A stretch of DNA of 64,000 nt, from contig JBAKBP010013096.1 of NCBI GenBank assembly GCA_037953745.1, positions 1-64,000 on the forward strand. Reading direction: 5' to 3'. This stretch comes from Lithodes maja. Taxonomy: Eukaryota; Arthropoda; Malacostraca; Decapoda; Lithodidae. A program made the position numbers and the translations under genes. The notes beneath the pieces are model-generated. The model had not been told where the DNA came from. It searched no databases and was given only the letters and a program-made list of their open reading frames with translations. Positions within the stretch are counted from its first letter, which is position 1, and each line of letters begins with the position of its first letter. Below, piece after piece: positions 32,458 to 42,753 of this stretch.

Positions 32458-33104
32458 CACACTTATTCTATACATAGCACTTGTTAACCTTTTCAGTACT
32501 GCTGACGTATTGTTATTTGATTTCAGCTACCATACATTTAGACGATGATATGAAGCTTAGAAAGGATATATGGTAGCTAAAGGGATTACATAAGATAGTC
32601 TGTAGCCTTTTAATGGGTAGACGTCCTTCCTATGCTGAATAAAATCGTCTAATAGTTGCCAGAATATAATAAAAAAGGGACGTCACCGGTACTGATTGGG
32701 TTAATAATGGTTTATAATGACCGAGAAACAACATGTGATCAGTTGTCTGGTGTCGGTTTACTAAAGGGTCTCCCAGGCCTCCTCATTGAATTAATAAAAT
32801 AGTCTTAAATGAACCACTGCCCCCCAAAAAAATTAGCCCAGGAATATATTAATGCTCGCTCTCCATGATTAACTAAATTTAATAAGGAAACAAAAATTCT
32901 GATGGTCTAAATTTAGCCAAAGGAAGGTTCATATAATTTCAGGTCTCTCTGTTGCTTAGGAAATTATGTGTCTTTGCTTGACAATGTGCGTTTATTAATG
33001 TATGTAGAGCAGGTGCTTATTTGTATATTATGTACGTGGAAATTATATTATATGCATATTATTTACAGTTATATAATAGTGAGGGCAATCGGTACTAAAT
33101 AGGA
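32458..33104. other. Unclassified spacer
   Basis: AT-rich flank of the DNA transposon; no feature seen. Confidence 0.5.
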
Positions 33105-33290
33105 CAAGAATTGCTCACAAGGTGATACAAGCATAAAACTTTCCACAATAGTTCACAAAGACCTATTTTACAACTTCAGGGCAGGAGCCACCGAGATTTC
33201 AGTGTTGCATAGCAACGGTTGCTAGGCAAATAATTTTCCTTAGCAACCGGCAGCAACAATGCAGTTTCTGGAAAACTGTGAGGTGCTATG
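33105..33290 (+). repeat. Left terminal inverted repeat of the Academ-like transposon
   Basis: Pairs with 38734-38919 with roughly 85-90% identity by eye, best in the outer 165 bases. Contains several AGCAAC motifs in both orientations, including a TAGCAAC/GTTGCTA hairpin, as expected for protein-binding subterminal repeats. Confidence 0.88.
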
Positions 33291-33415
33291 GTTTTTTCTC
33301 AACTCCTTGTTCTAAAAAACATGTAGCATTGCATTTGGAGATCATATACAAGAATTATGTGGCATAAAATCCAATTTAGGGCAAGTCAGGCTATAAAAAT
33401 GCCAATCCTAAAGCT

Positions 33416-34658
33416 TCAGACACTGTTGTCACAGTCACTTTTACATTTGCAGTAGGCTGTGCATTTTAGATGCGCATCAACACATTTGCAGTCTGTGCAT
33501 CCTCCTCGGCAAGAACACTTCAGTAGCAGGTTGCACTGGCTTCGGGCAAGTTAGACCACAGAGGCCTCCACTTTTCTGGGCAAGTCCATCCCCACTCACT
33601 TGGAGAGGGCAACTGTCGTTCTGGCACCGTGGTGCAGCCCCAGTGGTGCCCACCTTGTAGTACTGCCCTCTTCATGTGTTGCTGTAGAGCAGCCTTGGTT
33701 GTAGGTAGACATGATATCTGACGTCCTTTGTGGATGAACAGATTCTTTCTGACTTCATTGATGGAACGAGAAGTTGCTGTCCTGTCATAGAGTCGAATGG
33801 TGAAGTACTCCAGAGAAGCCTCAGTCGCTTCACCAATTTGTTCAGGTGCATTGTGCAGCTCATAGAATGTTGCAGTAAATTCATCATGTGCCTCCCACAC
33901 TTTCCATGCAGTCTTCTTTCCCACCTGGACCAGATGGGACACGGTATCACAACCTGTATAAGCATGGAACACAGGCAGTGCCAAGGATCTTTCTGTGCCA
34001 AGTGAAGCACATATTTCATGAGCTGGGATGTACCTAAAGTCCTTTCCACAACCAAAGGCAATCCAGAGTTCTATCTGCTGTCTCTGAGCCAGCTGCTGTA
34101 CGACTGCCACTGCCAATACTACCACGTCAGTGTCCACAGTTCGAACAAGGATCTTGTGGAAGCCCTGCATAACAGCATCACTGACATGCACCATGATCCT
34201 CGAGTCTGCCTCCTCATGGTTGCAGGGAGCAATGTTGCTGGTGTCTCGTGTAGGTAAGCATAGCACATTGGCACCATCAGTAACAATGAGAGTCTGGTCT
34301 CCTGATGCATTTTCCAGCAGTTCCTTGTTCAGGAATGTAAACAGGTCTGTCTTGTTGTTGGCCAAGCGAAGGAACTGCTGCCAGTTCTTTGGTGTTGGGC
34401 TAGACGCCCCAACTCGTCTGCGCTGAATAGGACCAGTGACACGTTGTTCTCTTGTCTGTGACTTGTGTGGCAACATCAGCTTCCTGGAGAACTTCCACCC
34501 AACCACTTCCATCAAGCCAATGACCCAAAGCTTTCAAGCCTGTCATTTCAGTGTGTAGACCCCCCATAAGCATTACAAACTTGTCCTCACCATACAGTTC
34601 GGACATATTCCATTGCAGCTTCTTCAGTGTAGCATACAGAGGTTGGTCCCCACTAATC
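33416..34658 (-). pseudogene. Nuclease and Cys-rich C-terminal part of the Academ-like protein
   Basis: Minus-strand continuation after the LINE insertion. The first segment (34658-34500) holds the block DQPLYATLKK and MGGLHTEMTGLKALG. A frame change leads to the segment 34515-33520. Its residues carry VTDGANV (D80), HEEADSR (100-106), RTVDTDVVVLAVA (D128, D130), and YTGCDT followed by GKKTAWK. This order of acidic motifs plus GCD...GxKTA is the pattern of XPG/FEN1 5' nucleases. After LPEAS a frameshift near 33533 hides a C-terminal domain (33530-33419) with about twelve Cys in CXC spacing (CSCRGGCTDCKC, CTAYCKCKSDC). The stop is at 33416. Each frame break is small, so the copy is not very old. 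Confidence 0.75.
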
Positions 34659-35921
34659 CCCACTAACTCTTGGTCATCCTCCTTTCGGGACTTCGGTGAG
34701 ACTTTTTCTATTGCACTAGACATATCGAAAGCCTTCGATAGAGTCTGGCATAAATCTTTAATTTCTAATCTACCCTCCTTCGGTTTCTATCCCTCCATCT
34801 GTGCCTTTGTCTCTAATTTCCTTTCCGGCCGTTCCATAGCTGCGGTTGTGGACGGCCATTGTTCACTTCCTCACCCTATAAACTCCGGTGTTCCTCAGGG
34901 CTCTGTCCTATCTCCTATTCTCTTTCTAATTTTTATAAATGATCTCCTTAACTGTACCTTAATTCCCATCCATTCATACGCAGACGACTCAACCTTACAC
35001 TACTCCATTAGTTTTTCAGAACGCCCCAGCCAGCAATCCCTCAACGACAAACGTAATGAAGCCATAGAACTCTTAAATTCTGATCTAAATACTATTTCCA
35101 ATTGGGGCAGAGAAAACCTTGTTAACTTTAATGCTTCCAAAACCCAATTTCTCCATCTATCTACCCGTCAGGATCTCCCAGCGGACTATCCCTTATTCTT
35201 CAACAATACAAAAATCAACCCTTCATCTTCTCTCAATATTCTTGGTGTCTCTTTTTCTTCTGCTCTCATTTGGAAGGACCATATTACCAGTCTTGCTAAG
35301 GCAGCCTCCCAGAAGCTGGGTGTGCTCAACCGCCTTAGGGGGTTCTTTTCCCCTGCACAGCTTCTTGCTCTGTACAGGGGCATAGTGCGCCCTTGTATTG
35401 AGTATTGTTCACATGTGTGGGGAGGTTCCTCTCACACCGCTCTCCTAGACAAAGTTGAAAGGAAGGCCTTTCGTATCATTAACTCCCGTCCACTCACCAA
35501 CTCTCTGCAATCTCTCTGTCTCCGCCGCAATGTTGCATCTCTCTCGCTATTCTATCGCTACTATAATAATCAGTGTTCCTTAGAGCTATCCCAGTGCATA
35601 CCACCTCCTTTACGTAGGGCACGTGGTACCCGTCTTGCAACTCAATCCCACCCCTACTCTGTGCAACTCTCCAACCCAAGAGTGAAACGTTACTCTCAAA
35701 CTTTCTTCTACTCAACATCTGAGCTCTGGAACTCTCTCCCAGAATCAGTCTTTCCCTCTTCCTATGACTTAAATTGCTTCAAACTCCGTGTGTCCAGGCA
35801 TTTTGGCTCGAACGTCCCTTGATTTTGGCCCTGTCACTCTTTCAACTATGGGGGAGGCACTCGCTATAGGCAGTTATGCCTTTTGCCTCCCTCAATCACA
35901 TAGAAAAAAAAAAAAAAAAAA
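34659..35921 (+). mobile_element. Poly(A) LINE family G, copy 2, 5'-truncated
   Basis: Inserted in the transposon gene. Homology to copy 1 starts at about 34662 (ACTAACTCTTGG) and ends in 20 A residues (35904-35923, the last two shared with the duplicated target). The 4-bp sequence AATC flanks it (34655-34658 and 35922-35925). Ignoring the LINE and one AATC restores the transposon frame exactly. Confidence 0.9.
34665..35822 (+). CDS. Reverse transcriptase fragment of LINE G copy 2
   Basis: Frame open from the insertion edge to the stop at 35822, about 385 codons of LINE sequence. It starts just before motif A (IALDISKAFDRVWH) and keeps SGVPQGSVLSP, SYADDSTLH and the C-terminal HVWGGSSHTALLDKVERKAF block. 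Upstream codons in the same frame belong to the transposon's antisense strand and are not LINE protein. It differs from copy 1 at about three nucleotides. Confidence 0.87.
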   Translation, partial: NSWSSSFRDFGETFSIALDISKAFDRVWHKSLISNLPSFGFYPSICAFVSNFLSGRSIAAVVDGHCSLPHPINSGVPQGSVLSPILFLIFINDLLNCTLIPIHSYADDSTLHYSISFSERPSQQSLNDKRNEAIELLNSDLNTISNWGRENLVNFNASKTQFLHLSTRQDLPADYPLFFNNTKINPSSSLNILGVSFSSALIWKDHITSLAKAASQKLGVLNRLRGFFSPAQLLALYRGIVRPCIEYCSHVWGGSSHTALLDKVERKAFRIINSRPLTNSLQSLCLRRNVASLSLFYRYYNNQCSLELSQCIPPPLRRARGTRLATQSHPYSVQLSNPRVKRYSQTFFYSTSELWNSLPESVFPSSYDLNCFKLRVSRHFGSNVP

Positions 35922-35923
35922 AA

Positions 35924-37059
35924 TCACTGGAGTCTGGCCAGGGTTGAGGTGATGAACTGCTGACTTCACCACTTCCATGCAATGCCGAAGCATAGATGGT
36001 GAGCTTGCTTCCTCAACAAAGAGAGGCATCATGGCATTCACAGATGGCAGAATGTCTGGGTCTGGCACTCTGCTGGCATGGTATGCTGCCCAAGACAAAG
36101 TCGCCTCTGCTGATAATTATGTCATCTGCATGATGTTTCTCAACATGACTCAGCCAGTCATATTCCTTGTCCATGTCCTTGGTCAAAGGGGTGTTGGAAG
36201 AAGCCAGGTCTGCAGGGATGGGTGGGACAAAGACGTCATTTTTTGGCAACCGTGTTGGTTTCAGTTCAGTGTACGAAAGGGGCAAGTCGCTCATTTTCCT
36301 CAACCCCCTCTCTTGAGTTATTGAATTAGTGAATCCTTGGCCATTGTCTTCATCTTCACAGACATCTCACGGAGTGAGATTCTGGAACAAGGACAAGCTG
36401 GTGCCATGGAATGAACTTGTAGATGTCGCAGAGCTAGGGTTGTGGTCGATGTTGTCTGCAGCACTGGTGATGAAATGCCCTTTGCGAAGTTGAGGAGGAC
36501 AGACTGTGCCAATCTGATGGTAATAGTCACAGACGTTATTACCCAATGATGTGATCAAGTCCATTGTGCGGTTGTATGATGCCGACATACCAAGAGTATA
36601 TAGACTCTCAATCAACTTTCTATCTCTGGTTAGTGCATGAGCCTTAAGACCTACATAGACGGGTAGTGGCGTTTCACGATCTTTGCTGTGATATACTTGT
36701 GGATTTCTCACAGAATCCCTGCGTCTCTTGATGCTGTTGTACACCAACAGCTGAGCAATGGATAGTATTGGTTGGCTGATAGTTGTGTTGGATGTTTGAT
36801 CTGTGATGTTTGAACCATTGATAAGCATGCCGACCAGTGACAAAAGGGACCGTGGAACAGACTCCACTTGGCTGTTATGGCCAAACGATCCAGAGAATGT
36901 TATTTTGTGTGCGAAGATGTCCTGTCGGATCATTTCAGCAATTTGGGTCATCATGACACTCTGCTCGTCTCGATCAGTCTGGTATCCTTCTCGGAGAATA
37001 GAGCCAACATCTTCTTCACAAGCCATGAACACATCTCGTCCTTCTTTGTAAGCTTTCAT
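35924..37059 (-). pseudogene. Central part of the Academ-like protein
   Basis: Two or three frames are needed. Bases 37059-36367 encode 230 residues beginning KAYKEGRDVFMACEED, with no motif I can tie to a catalytic role. Bases 36303-36090 encode a segment around KMSDLPLSYTELKP, and 36098-35924 the block SWAAYHASR, ILPSVNAMMPLF, AVHHLNPGQTPVI, where the LINE insertion interrupts. I recognise these blocks as belonging to the same large invertebrate protein family as the HEEAD nuclease part. A DDE-type catalytic core may lie here but I cannot identify its residues. Confidence 0.68.
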
Positions 37060-37892
37060 CCTTGGGATGAATGCATGAGAATGCGGTCTTTCAGATGCTT
37101 ACTGTTTACTCGTGCAGTAACATCCACTCCAAGTTGATTTAGCCTGTCAGTGTAGAGCTTCACAAGATCTGCAAGTCTGAACACCTTCACATCCTCATCT
37201 TGCCTCTTCTCCTCAATGTAGGAAATCAGCTGAGCCAAAGCAATTCCTTTACATGTCTGGTCATCTGAGGCATCCTGATCCTGTGATACCTTTGCACGTG
37301 CTCTATTGTACAGGTTTGTAAGGCAGTTTGCATGATACTTTGCCTCCTGGGCAATAAGGTCTCCTGCACTTAATTTTGCAAGAAGATTTTCATCTTGTAG
37401 ATCATGTGCGCATTTCCTCACACGAAAATCTAGTTGAAATGTACAGACTTCGCGGAGGTTCTCCTTTGTTTGCTGCTGGGAACAAAAGAAGCATTTGGGA
37501 CAATTGCTGCCAACTGTTCCACTTGAGGCAGTATCACCACCACTGCTAGTGCTACGTGTGAAAATTCGTTTTGAAGCAGTCCCATCTTCCTCAGACTTGT
37601 GCTTTCGTTTTGCGCGTTCCAGTTTGGTATGTGAAAACTTCTGATAACAAGATTTGTGCCACTTTGCATTCTGTTCTTTCAATGTTAATTGAATACCATT
37701 CCCATGGTCAAGTCGTGCCAGATTGATTTTGATTGGCATTGAGTCAAGGTTACTAAACTGTGTGATGTTGTCTACTATGGTTTCATAGCCTCTGTCAGTT
37801 GGTGATATGAGAGACTCTTTGGTGTCCAGTTGACAAAAAACACAGATAGTCCAATCAGTTGCTTGAACAGATGAAGATGAGGCACTGGCCAT
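37056..37892 (-). pseudogene. N-terminal zinc-binding part of the Academ-like protein
   Basis: 278 codons from the ATG at 37892. Two similar Cys/His clusters are visible: CVFCQLD...WHKSCYQKF (residues about 18-87) and CPKCFFCSQ...YHANCLTNLYNRAR (about 133-200), a repeated C-x2-C ... H-x3-C layout suggesting two related zinc-binding modules, probably for DNA binding at the inverted repeats. The end runs into a frame change at 37056-37070, after which the central part continues. Confidence 0.75.
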
Positions 37893-38054
37893 TTCTGTGA
37901 ATATTCAGTACGTCTTGACTATCACTGTGCGCAGATCAAATATATCAAACTTGCTGAAACTGGAAACAAAATATGATTAAGGCCGAGGGTTTATCCTTTT
38001 ACCACCTTTATCAAATACATCTGTTGCACACATTCCTTTATGGGAATATCTGCC

Positions 38055-38290
38055 AGCCGTCCGGCTGGCTCAGTTGATAGCGTGCCTGATTCCCATCATG
38101 AAGGTCTCGCGTTCAATCCCCGCTCAGATTGAAAAGTTTTTCTGGGATACAGCCGGCGGTTACCATCTCCCCATGAGTAAGGGGGATGGGTAATGGTCTC
38201 TGGTAGACTAAAGAAAGCCAAGCGCTTGTGAATCCTCGAAGGAGGAGATACGGGCGCTATATAAGTAACCAGATGATTATTAGTATTATT
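38055..38290 (+). mobile_element. tRNA-derived SINE within the transposon
   Basis: Plus strand: A box TGGCTCAGTTGATAGCGTG and B box GTTCAATCC about 45 bases apart, a 150-bp body, the 3' motif GCGCTATATAAGTAACC, and an ATTATT-rich tail. It lies between the gene start and the right inverted repeat. It is unrelated in body to the SINE at 9862-10321. Confidence 0.75.
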
Positions 38291-38525
38291 ATTACAACTA
38301 GGTTCAGTTTCCCTACAACTAGCCCGATCGTTCATCCAGTGCCATTTAAGTCCCGTGCGATCTGTACACCTTCCGGGTAATTCTTAAGCCCCGTTACCCT
38401 TGGCTCGGCTCTCCCGCGCTGGCACATCCTGTCAATTCAGGCGCGGCTATCTAACTACATCTACCAACTACAAACTACAGTTTAGTAGCTAGTGGATTTG
38501 GGGCTGTTAGATAGCATTTGGGACA

Positions 38526-38575
38526 CTGATCTAGATATACTAGTACTTATTAAAGTACTAGTATATCTAGATCAG
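38526..38575. repeat. Perfect palindrome, 23-bp arms, ATTA loop
   Basis: Left arm 38526-38548 and right arm 38553-38575 are exact reverse complements. The arms contain CTAGATATACTAGTACTT. It lies 160 bp inside the right inverted repeat. Confidence 0.97.
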
Positions 38576-38733
38576 CTGGCACTGAACCCCATGCTGAGTT
38601 ACACAGCAGTGATATCACCAGTGTGCCCTGGTTGTGTGCTGACATTCACTCTATTATATAGATATATATGCTTTTATACATCTTTTGAACCATTTTAGGA
38701 GTGAATATAGGAAAATAAATAAAAGTACAAAGT

Positions 38734-38919
38734 CATAACACTTCATAGTAGTTCAGAAACTGCATCGTTGCTGCCGGTTGCTAAGGAAAATGCTTTGCCT
38801 AGCAACCGTTGCTATGCAATACAGAAATCTCGGTGGCTCCTGCTCTGAAATTGTAAAGTAGGTCCTTGTGAACATTTCCGGGAAGTTTCATGCTTGTATC
38901 ACCTTGTGAGCAATTCTTG
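38734..38919 (-). repeat. Right terminal inverted repeat of the Academ-like transposon
   Basis: Reverse complement of 33105-33290. Outer end on the minus strand is CAAGAATTGCTCACAAGG. Confidence 0.88.
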
Positions 38920-39597
<678 letters not shown>

Positions 39598-39919
39598 AAG
39601 GTAAACACGAACATCTTTATTCTGATACCGGTAACGTTTCGACATTAACATATGTCATCATCAGACCTAAAGCAATAAGAAATACATTTATTAATACATT
39701 ATGTTGACATTTAAAGCAAATATATTTTTAATAATAATTTAGAAAAACATAAAAAGTTAGAAATCGCGAAAAAAAAAGACAGAAACAAACACAAACAACA
39801 GAAACAGCTAAACCATATGTGAACTACGTGTAGATATTGTAGGCTAAAATATACACAATACCTTAGAAACATAATAGGTTGGAGGAGAATTCGTGGGTGC
39901 CCAAGGTGGGCTTAAGATG

Positions 39920-41498
39920 GTACAAAGGAGTACAAAGGAGTACAACGGAAATCAAGCAATAACAGATCTAGTGACCCTTCTAGGCTGCTTGTCCTCCAAA
40001 ACACTGAGGATCAAGTGTCCAAACAGTGGTTTAGAGTGGGCAAGGGAACATTGGAAAGGGAGCCACTGCCCTAGAACTAATGTCCGTGGCAGGATTAGGA
40101 AGTTAGTAGGGGACAGATGGGTTAGTAACTGAGGGGGGATAAAATAAAGTTATTCATTTACAAACGCAGTCAGTCGCGGGTTTGATGCGAGATATTTGTC
40201 TAAGCGGAGTTTAAATGAATCAACGGTGCTGCAGTCTATAACGTCTCCGGGGAAGCCCATTCCACAAGTTGACAACTCGATTGAAGAAGAAATTCTTAGA
40301 TTCGCGTGAGTTAAAAGATTTACCAATAATTTTGCAACCGTTTCCCGCGTGTAATTAGATTGGTCGATAGTGAAGTACTTACTACAGTTCATATTGTCGA
40401 TGCCTTTGATGATTTTGAACACTTGAATTAAGTCACCTCTTAATCTGCGCTGGGTTAAAGGAAATATATTTAATTCTCTAAGACGCTCTTCGTATGGTTT
40501 GTTCTTTAGGCTAGGTATCATTTTGGTAACTCTACGTTGAACTCGTTCTAGCTTGTTTATATCTTTTTGGTAATAAGGGCACCAGGATTGAACGCAGTAT
40601 TCCAGAAGAGGGCGGACTAAGGAATTGTAAAGGGTTAGGATAACTTCTTTGGATTTATGCTCAAATGACCTGCCAATAAAGCCAATTATTTTGTTTGCCT
40701 TCTTAACAACTTCTGAACATTGTTGACTCGGTTTTAGGTTACTCGATATTGTTACTCCCAGATCGGTTTCTCTGTTTACATTCTTAAGCTGAGTGCCATT
40801 CATCGAATAGTTTGCTTTCTCATTTAGGTATCCAATATGTAGTACTTTACATTTATCCGCATTGAAACTCATTTGCCAAATTTGGGCCCAACATGACAAT
40901 TTATCTAGATTGTGTTGCATATCGTCAACTTGTTCTTTTGAGAGTACGCTATTTGCAATTTTTGTATCGTCAGCAAATTTTGAGATTGTACAGGTGAGAC
41001 CCTCATCTATGTCGTTGATGTAAATTAGAAAGATAATTGGTCCTAGTACCGATCCCTGGGGTACCCCACTACTTACATTGGTCCATTTAGATGCCTTACC
41101 GTTTATGACTACTCTTTGCTTTCTGTTGCTGAGCCAATTTTCTATCCATTTCAACACACCGTCTTGTATTCCATGCGCTTTTAGTTTTAGCAGTAAACGT
41201 TTGTGGGGAACTTTGTCAAAGGCCTTTTGAAAATCAAGGTATATAATATCTACAGCTTTACTCTTATCGTAGAGGTTGAGGATATCGTGGAACAAGTCTA
41301 AGAGGTTTGTTAAACAGGAACGTTTTTTACGAAAGCCGTGTTGAGTATCTTTAAGTAAGTTATTTGCCTCTAAGTGATTTACGAGTCTGTCTCTTATGAC
41401 CGTTTCTAGCATTTTACATACAATTGAGGTTAAGCTAATTGGACGATAGTTACTGGGTAGGGATTTGCTGCCTTTCTTGAATATCTGTGTTACGTTGG
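39920..41498 (-). mobile_element. LINE E copy 3, 5'-truncated
   Basis: Minus strand from within the RT fingers (ITXIFKKGSK region) to the 3' UTR with terminal GTACTCCTTT units at 39950-39920. It is close to identical to 58160-59735. It interrupts the GIY-YIG coding region right after LLTH. Confidence 0.85.
40150..41498 (-). pseudogene. Reverse transcriptase of LINE E copy 3
   Basis: CR1-type RT with NYRPISLTSI, QHGFRKKRSC, motif A IYLDFQKAFDKVPH, motif B SGVPQGSVLGP, catalytic KFADDTKIA, and the stop at 40150. Between about 40340 and 40250 the reading differs completely from copy 1 (KLLVNLLTHANLR region) and then returns, which indicates two compensating single-base indels. The rest of the frame is intact. 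Endonuclease and ORF1 are absent. Confidence 0.87.
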
Positions 41499-41509
41499 TG
41501 AGTGAGGAG

Positions 41510-42123
41510 GGACTCTGCTATTAACCGGGTGGTGTCACCAGAACAACTGAAAATTACTGAAAAATCTTTTTTGTTAATGGAATGGCCTAAAGGTTCACAA
41601 TGGTCTCGAATGGCTGAAAAGGATCGTTTAGAAATGGGAAGTCCAGTTCTATAAGATCGACCCAGGTGCTCCGCAACCCTCGTGTTTAAGTGCCGTTTTG
41701 ATTGGCAGTTGCATTACAGCAGCTACATTTATATTGATAAACAATAGAGGATTGCAGAACATCCGGGATACGATCTTTGAATTTGAAATGATGAGACAAA
41801 GTATTGGTAGGTTTGAATATTATTCTGAGGGACACTTGGGGATAGAAGCAACGAATCAATTTTGTGACTTTATGGCGTATCGAGTAACTTGATGGTCCTA
41901 AAAATGGCATAGTGAAAAATATTACTGCCTTTTTAGCAGTCGGTACAGGGCTCGGGACTTGGAAAAGTTTATTTAGTTGTTTACCGAAACAGTTTTCAAT
42001 GAATGAACATTTCATTCTAATGGTTTCCCTATTTAATAGGGAAACCATTAGAATGTAAAATGTGTTTGAGATATTCCAGTTCATTGTGAAAAGACAAATA
42101 TGAGGAACAAATGTGGTAAGCAC
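41510..42123 (-). pseudogene. Penelope-like C-terminal linker and GIY-YIG endonuclease fragment
   Basis: In Penelope-like elements this domain nicks the target for integration. Readable blocks: NCFGKQLNKLF, MPFLGPSSYSIRHKV, RCFYPQVSLRIIFKP, FKFKDRIPDVLQSS, VYQYKCSCCNAT (start of the GIY-type domain with the Cys cluster). A small deletion then removes the expected YIG and shifts frame to RHLNTRVAEHLGRSYRTG, LPISKRSFSAIRDHC, GHSINKKDFSVI and RLIAESLLTH. LINE E copy 3 begins there. A 43-bp palindrome lies within the N-terminal part. Confidence 0.8.
42013..42055. repeat. Perfect palindrome, 21-bp arms, 1-nt centre
   Basis: Arms 42013-42033 and 42035-42055 are exact reverse complements. One arm encodes the conserved HSNGFPI of the Penelope-like protein, so the other arm is a new inverted copy inserted in the coding region. 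Confidence 0.97.
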
Positions 42124-42153
42124 GGGTGACTAAAGTTAAGATTAAATTTCGTT

Positions 42154-42575
42154 GGTACTGTAACGGGATAGATGAATTAAATGTACTGTATCGGGATAGA
42201 TGAATTAAATGTACTGTATCGGGATAGATGAATTAAATGTACTGTAACGGGATAGATGAATTAAATGTACTGTAACGGGATAGATGAATTAAATGTACTG
42301 TAACGGGATAGATGAATTAAATGTACTGTAACGGGATAGATGAATTAAATGTACTGTAACGGGATAGATGAATTAAATGTACTGTATCGGGATAGATGAA
42401 TTAAATGTACTGTAACGGGATAGATGAATTAAATGTACTGTAACGGGATAGATGAATTAAATGTACTGTAACGGGATAGATGAATTAAATGTACTGTATC
42501 GGGATAGATGAATTAAATGTACTGTATCGGGATAGATGAATTAAATGTACTGTAACGGGATAGATGAATTAAATG
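42154..42575. repeat. 28-bp minisatellite, 15 units
   Basis: Fifteen units ending GGGATAGATGAATTAAATG that differ only at one base (TGTAACGGG or TGTATCGGG). Variant order from the left: A T T A A A A A T A A A T T A. No spacers. Confidence 0.97.
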
Positions 42576-42753
42576 TTGTCGTTAAACCTGTGAAGGTTGG
42601 TTTCCTGTATATTGAAGTATTAAATGCTTTAAATGTCAACATAATGTATTAATACATTTATTTCTTATTGATTTAGGTCTGATGATGACATATGTTAATG
42701 TCGAAACGTTACCGGTACCAGAATAAAGATGTTCGTGTTTACCTTGGTGTTGC

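Larger units (their letters stand above)
33105..38919 (-). mobile_element. Academ-like DNA transposon with long inverted repeats
   Basis: Two 186-bp inverted repeats (33105-33290 and 38734-38919) starting CAAGAATTGCTCACAAGG enclose a minus-strand gene of about 1050 codons. The protein combines N-terminal Cys/His clusters, an XPG/FEN1-like nuclease signature and a C-terminal Cys-rich domain. Presence of this combination inside long inverted repeats argues for a DNA transposon, and XPG-type nuclease points to the Academ superfamily (from memory). A LINE G copy (34659-35921) and a SINE (38055-38290) are inserted; without them it would be about 4.3 kb. Flanking bases give no clear target duplication. 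Confidence 0.78.

Noticed and set aside
38058..38135. Functional tRNA gene within the transposon
   Set aside because: A and B boxes are present but no acceptor stem closes, and a SINE body and tail follow.
33105..38919. Host gene for the HEEAD nuclease protein
   Set aside because: The coding region is enclosed by 186-bp inverted repeats and is broken in several places, as expected for a transposon copy.
42154..42575. CRISPR array
   Set aside because: Units are contiguous without spacers; the same holds for 10394-10600 and 49768-50068, and the genome is eukaryotic.
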